DNA of 64,000 nt. Origin: Rhytidiadelphus loreus. Lineage: Eukaryota > Streptophyta > Bryopsida > Hypnales > Hylocomiaceae. Each line of letters opens with the position of its first letter. The first letter of the stretch is position 1. The stretch is from contig OX344765.1 in NCBI GenBank assembly GCA_947034895.1, positions 19,039,001-19,103,000 on the forward strand, written 5' to 3'. Under the pieces are notes generated by a model. That model ran no database searches, was not told the DNA's origin, and saw only the letters and a program-made list of their open reading frames with translations. The translations under genes were made by a program, and so were the position numbers. Shown in pieces: positions 59,946-64,000 of this stretch.

Positions 59946-60137
59946 TCAGCGGTTGCGACGTCGAGCCCCGCGAGGTTGAGGCGAGAGGTTTGCCAGATTC
60001 ACTTGTGCTTGATTCAGCCGAGCCCGCACTTGCTCAAAAATATCTAGGTCGACATGAACGGCTTGCGACTCTCTGTGGAGATGTTCGGTTCCGTGCTCAT
60101 CATCCTGAGAGAGTAGTGGTGGAAACACGTATTCCAA
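59946..60137 (-). CDS. Possible terminal exon, unrecognised
   Basis: The minus-strand frame reads SLEYVFPPLLSQDDEHG, continues as a helical stretch (LDIFEQVRARLNQAQVNLAN) and ends with a basic tail before a TGA. The composition is protein-like and it lies downstream of the two exon-like frames at 60396-60753. Exon joining is not resolved and function is unknown. Confidence 0.25.
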   Translation of the reverse strand: MEYVFPPLLSQDDEHGTEHLHRESQAVHVDLDIFEQVRARLNQAQVNLANLSPQPRGARRRNR

Positions 60138-60395
60138 TGAGTCAATATTGGTATCAGGTACTTGGCAATTGAACCTCGATGAATTTAGAACATTCGTTTA
60201 TCAACTTAACCGACATCATTGCATATCATGGATGACTTCTTCCCAAGTGGGTGAAGATTGTTGTGTCCCTTCCGAAGTTTGACATGGATTTGAGAGTGGA
60301 GTCCCTTCGATGACAAGGTAGCATTGGACATATTAATCTTTGTCTATCTCCTAGTAGATGCTATTCGTAGGTAGGGACGAGCGTTTACTACTAAC

Positions 60396-60753
60396 CTGAA
60401 TGAGTTGTAGTAATAAGGAACCATTCTCGGAGGTTGATAGCTTGTTGGCATCGTCGAATTCTTCCATGAGAGCTCTGTATGTCACGCCGCAGCCCCCAGT
60501 TGAGCATAATTAGGACGAAAGAAATTCTGGAGTGAAGAACATGATTGCATGGTACAAACCCACTGTACTACTTGTTGCTCCAAATGGGGTCTGACATGAT
60601 TGACATGGAGTGGTCACCTGAGGTTCTTGCAGTCCTTGCTATGGCGGATGTGGACATACTCCTCCATCATGACCCACACATCCCGAATCGCTGCATCAAA
60701 TAGTGCACCCCATGCCACTTCCATTGTGTTTTGCAACGCACACATCACTTGAT
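60396..60753 (-). CDS. Two-exon gene segment, unrecognised
   Basis: The first exon (60753-60618) starts after TTTCTGTAG and ends CTCAG|GTGACC, coding ..VAWGALFDAAIRDVWVMMEE... The second (60526-60396) starts after CACTCCAG and ends TCAG|GTTAGT. With these GT-AG boundaries the frame stays open through both (..CKNLR joined to ISFVLIMLNW..), which supports a real spliced gene. I recognise no domain. Confidence 0.35.
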
Positions 60754-61166
60754 CTACAGAAAGGAAGCCATCAATGTTGTCCGAAGTGGTATTCACGAGC
60801 GCGCCATTTAAAAAATAAATGATTTGAATTGAATGCAGCATACAAATGCACGAAGCCCAACATGGTCCATATAGCACTCACCCATCTTGTTGTCTTGGAA
60901 CAGCCCCTTGGATGTATCACAGTGAGAATAATGGGCAAAGCAGTACAGTTTGTATCCTTGCCAGAAATCTTGAGCTCTGTTTGGGAAATCATTCCAATTG
61001 GAATTCGCAAAGATTGATGTCAGCAGTAATGGTCATTTCCAGAATACATGGGCAAGCACACGAGCATCAGATTCTATTTTAATTTCGTGAAAATGGTGGG
61101 TTTTTGTGGACCATTTCCGAAGACCGCATTTCAAAGTGTCCGGCTTCCTGAGTGAGTTGTACCGAG

Positions 61167-61602
61167 TTCAGACCGCGCGGTCTGAACTGTGGAGGTTGCG
61201 TCATTGAAATTTTCTGATGTTGGACAGTTTTTTCAAATCTTCGACAGTTGGCGTGAAGCGACGAAAGGAAGGTCACTATCGTCATGGAATCCTGCAGTCT
61301 CGGACTCCAGACCGCGCGGTCTGAAGTCCGTGAGTCCCGTTCGTGTCAATTTTAGTTTTCGGACTTCTAGGAAGCATGTCATCTCGTTTTCCTAAATCTA
61401 GGACTATGGGAGAATCGTAAAAGTGACTGACAGGCCCTACAGCGTCTTGGATTTCCTAAGTCGTGGACTTCGACTAACTTCAGACCGCGCGGTCTGAAGT
61501 GTGACAGTCCCGTCCGTGTGAATTGTAACTTTCTTCCATCCACTTGTGATTCAGTTTTCCGAAATCTAGGACAGTTGTGGATTTCGGACCGCGCGGTCTA
61601 AT
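61167..61602. repeat. Four 20 bp palindromes in short degenerate repeats
   Basis: Copies are at 61167-61186, 61306-61325, 61479-61498 and 61583-61602. Spacers share AGTCCCGT.CGTGTSAATT and TTTTCSGAMNTCTAGGA blocks, so these are old tandem units of roughly 105-175 bp. They fall between exon-like frames and may be intronic. Confidence 0.85.
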
Positions 61603-61735
61603 CTGCAGAAACTTGTAGATTTGCGAAATCTGGTTGCTAAACCTCGCCAATCGAATGGGATTATCATAATGGCCGTGATGGCTTTCAATGAACACAATGC
61701 TCGGAAAGCAACAACTTGAAGTCAGTTCAACGTAC

Positions 61736-61957
61736 CCGAAGTTTTGATGGTCAAGTATAGTTTTGAGGTTGTGGGAGCACTTGCTGAAACGTGAGTTTGC
61801 CATTGAGCCTCGTCGAATGTGCACCTACCCCCAAATCCAAGAAACTTGTATGCTTTAGTTGTGCAATTTGGAGCCAAGGGAGGTACCTTTTGAATCCCAC
61901 TTTGGAAATGACAAGCATTGCAAGTCAGTAGGGAGCGGAGCCGTGATCCAGTGACAT
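61736..61957 (-). CDS. Possible internal exon, unrecognised
   Basis: It starts after ACTTTGTAG and ends at TTCGG|GTACG, with an open frame of 74 codons (LLTCNACHFQSGIQKVPPLA, later FDEAQWQTHVSASAPTTSKL). A stronger alternative donor (GGGG|GTAGGT) lies inside it. It may belong to the same gene as 60396-60753. No domain recognised. Confidence 0.25.
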
Positions 61958-62303
61958 CTACAAAGTTCAAAGTTTAACGAAATTGACCATACAGTCACGT
62001 AGTTACTAAGCGGCGAGTGAAACATGAAGTGTATTATTTATTTCCTACAATAGGCTCCATGAAAGCGCGTACTAGGAGAAAGCATTCTCTCTTTGCGCAG
62101 TCTGTGACTCCTATAATTCCTAAACCGAAAACATGTTCTCTATGACATCGTGCAGTGGATGGAAATAGAACTCTTGAGACTTGCATGCATTTGCGTGTCA
62201 TCTACACTGAAATCAATCCATTGACAATGTCCATTTCTTGAGTTGATCGGTTTTGACTGGCGCAATCCCAAGAAAGCAAGAATGGAAACAATTGAAATAT
62301 GTT

Positions 62304-62582
62304 TTACCTTGTGAAGAGTGTCGCGAAACTGCCCTCCTCTTCCGCGTTTGGATGTTCGCCTTCTTTCCACCGTCCCCCGTGCTTGAGTTTGTGCCGCCTT
62401 CTTCCCACCCGGCCGTCCACCTCCCTTGTGTCGATGTTGCGAAATGCAGCGCAAGTTGAAATGAACGCCGCTACCTTGTTGCGCCCAACTCCTTTGGACG
62501 CCACCTTGAAGTTCGCCCGAGAATCCCAGGTGAAGTATCGTCGAAGGTACAAGGCTTGCATCCGTTTGCAATGCGCCGCCAC
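62304..62582 (-). CDS. Possible 5' exon, basic unrecognised protein
   Basis: A 92 aa minus-strand frame (MQALYLRRYFTWDSRANFKV, later REVDGRVGRRRHKLKHGGRW) runs to a donor-like AAG|GTAAAA at its 3' end. An overlapping frame in the same strand is also open, so the reading is uncertain. Function unknown. Confidence 0.25.
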   Translation of the reverse strand: MAAHCKRMQALYLRRYFTWDSRANFKVASKGVGRNKVAAFISTCAAFRNIDTREVDGRVGRRRHKLKHGGRWKEGEHPNAEEEGSFATLFTR

Positions 62583-62639
62583 TTACATGAGTTTCCCTTA
62601 AACTATATTAAATGGGAGAGTATCACACGAGTTTTCTGT

Positions 62640-63858
62640 AGATGACCCTACTGTACGTCCCATGATTCTCTTGTATTTGTCGCTTCCCTCGTATTTTGAA
62701 GCCCGAGCCATTGACAGAGCTTGATGGACAAATGAATGTGTTGTACTATTAGTAATTCTTGTTCCATCCCACTTTGACTAATTCCTGACTTTCAACGACC
62801 TTTTCTTTGAAATGAAATTGAATGCATTGCATTGCCTTTGGTTTCGTGTTTTTTCAGTAATTTACATGAAATCAAATTATTGTTCCCCTTGGAGCTTCCA
62901 AAGGTATCATTCCCTTTCTATTTGAGTTCGTAATTCTGATTCGTGATTATTCAATGACATGTAGAGTGCCTATTAGATTGAATTTCAGTACACCTTCAGC
63001 TTGTTCGATTTCCGCGAGGTCCGTGACTTTCACATTTGAGACCGCGGGGTCTGAAATGCAAATTTGTCGATATGAAAGGACACTCCGAGGTCAGGCAGAA
63101 GGCCTCGTTTGGAGGATGACAAATTTCTATGACTGGATTCCTGTGAAGACGTCCAGTCCCTGTCGTGCAGGAATTTCTCAAGTTCTGCCGTTTTCACAGT
63201 TCAGACCGCGCGGTCTGAACTGTGAATGTTCACTTTCTGGTTTTGTGAGCATGTTTTTGGGAAATGACTTTCGTGACTGAGTTCTGAATGCAGTTGTTCC
63301 AATATCCCAGTGGACATTGTTCGAACCAGGTCCCCGTTGGGGTTCACATAGTTCAAATCCAATTTAGAACAAGTCTATGCATGGTCGGGTTCAATTCTCC
63401 CTTTAATTGTGATCCTTCTTTAATTTTTCGTGCCCGATCCAGTTTTGAATGCCTCGGAAATGAAGCAAATCGGAATAGGATTATTCTATTTTATCCCCCT
63501 CTTCCCTCTATTCGACAATTCAGAACTAATACTCCCAAACTGAAATTGAAATTAGAGTATAAAGTGTGGTCACAATATATATGATGTATATGTCAATGTT
63601 TGCGCACATGTTTATTTTTTCATAATGTGAACTTTGTTCTTCTTGTGTTATTTGATTTGCTTATCACCAAGTGACATCTTTTCTTATCATTCGGAAATTC
63701 CGAATTCTACGTCATCACCTACCTGCAGCATACTTAGGTGCAAAAAGGTACACAACGAACGGGCTTCCAAGTGGGCCCCACGGGCTTTTATGTGCTGGCC
63801 GCCGAGCGCATTAAATGAAGGAAGTCTAGCACTCTAGGTCGCCGGCTTCGTCTGCCGC
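62640..63858. other. Intergenic DNA with two palindromes, no gene seen
   Basis: Palindromes lie at 63036-63055 (one central mismatch, CGCGGGGT) and 63200-63219. The latter is the core of a 34 bp perfect palindrome (63193-63226). Spacer sequence around the two copies is not obviously related. Confidence 0.5.
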
Positions 63859-63902
63859 ATGTCTCCCTCCCGTCACCGTTCTCCCGCGGGCTCCGTCGCT
63901 GC

Positions 63903-64000
63903 ATGTCTTCCTCTCGTCGTCGTTCTCGCGTGAGCTCCGTAGACACGCGTTTGGGGCGAATTTTGGATCGCTACGCTGCCGCTCGTGAGTCGCTGCGTTG
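63903..64000 (+). CDS. Possible gene start, truncated by window edge
   Basis: An ATG at 63903 opens a Ser/Arg-rich frame (MSSSRRRSRVSSVDTRLGRI) that stays open to the last base. An upstream ATG at 63859 opens a similar peptide start (MSPSRHRSPAGSV) in another frame but stops early, suggesting a small local duplication. There is too little sequence for assignment. Confidence 0.25.
   Translation, partial: MSSSRRRSRVSSVDTRLGRILDRYAAARESLR

Overview
This window looks like repeat-dense nuclear DNA from a eukaryote, most likely of the green plant lineage (streptophyte alga or early land plant; this is inference). There are no operons or bacterial-style genes. Coding blocks are split by GT-AG-like introns. 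CACTA, Tc1/mariner-pogo, piggyBac-like (TTAA) and PIF/Harbinger-like (TAA) elements are nested in AT-rich DNA, and one ORF carries a plant-type FCP1/NIF phosphatase-like domain. No rRNA, tRNA or CRISPR was seen.

Layout. 1-12.4 kb: AT-rich, gene-poor, with a CACTA MITE (906-1040), TTAA-bounded elements and TA-target MITEs. 12.4-15.3 kb: a complete pogo/Tigger-like transposon whose DDE transposase is broken by one frameshift. 15.3-27 kb: AT-rich, with another CACTA MITE and a 1.4 kb Harbinger-like element with GC-rich ends. 27.1-30.4 kb: a minus-strand gene with a DUF7869-type DDE-like domain, followed by an array of about 130 bp repeats built on short GC-rich palindromes (30.7-31.6 kb). 32.6-34.4 kb: three nested or abutting MITE-like elements. 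36.4-37.0 kb: direct repeats. 37.2-43.4 kb: five long foldback (hairpin) units. 44-51.5 kb: a GC-rich minus-strand coding block. In transcript order it encodes an unknown N-terminal region, a ParB-like module, a beta-class DNA N4/N6-methyltransferase-like fold, an acidic low-complexity region, a coiled coil, a Pro/Ala-rich exon and a degenerate FCP1-like phosphatase domain. 51.5-53.0 kb: a decayed array of about 91 bp units centred on a 20 bp palindrome. 59.9-62.6 kb: scattered exon-like minus-strand ORFs. 63.9 kb: a possible gene start running off the right edge.

The most striking feature is the near-perfect 20 bp palindrome TTCAGACCGCGCGGTCTGAA. I located 30 copies between 40.7 and 63.2 kb and one decayed copy at 57.8 kb. 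Copies lie in tandem arrays, in probable introns and in frame inside a coding region, and outer arm bases often co-vary so that pairing is kept. A sister family (TTCAGAGCGCCCGCTCTGAA type) forms the 30.7-31.6 kb array. The adjacent gene appears to combine a ParB-like module with a DNA methyltransferase fold. ParB-type proteins classically bind short palindromic sites, so a link between this gene and the palindromes is worth testing but is speculative.
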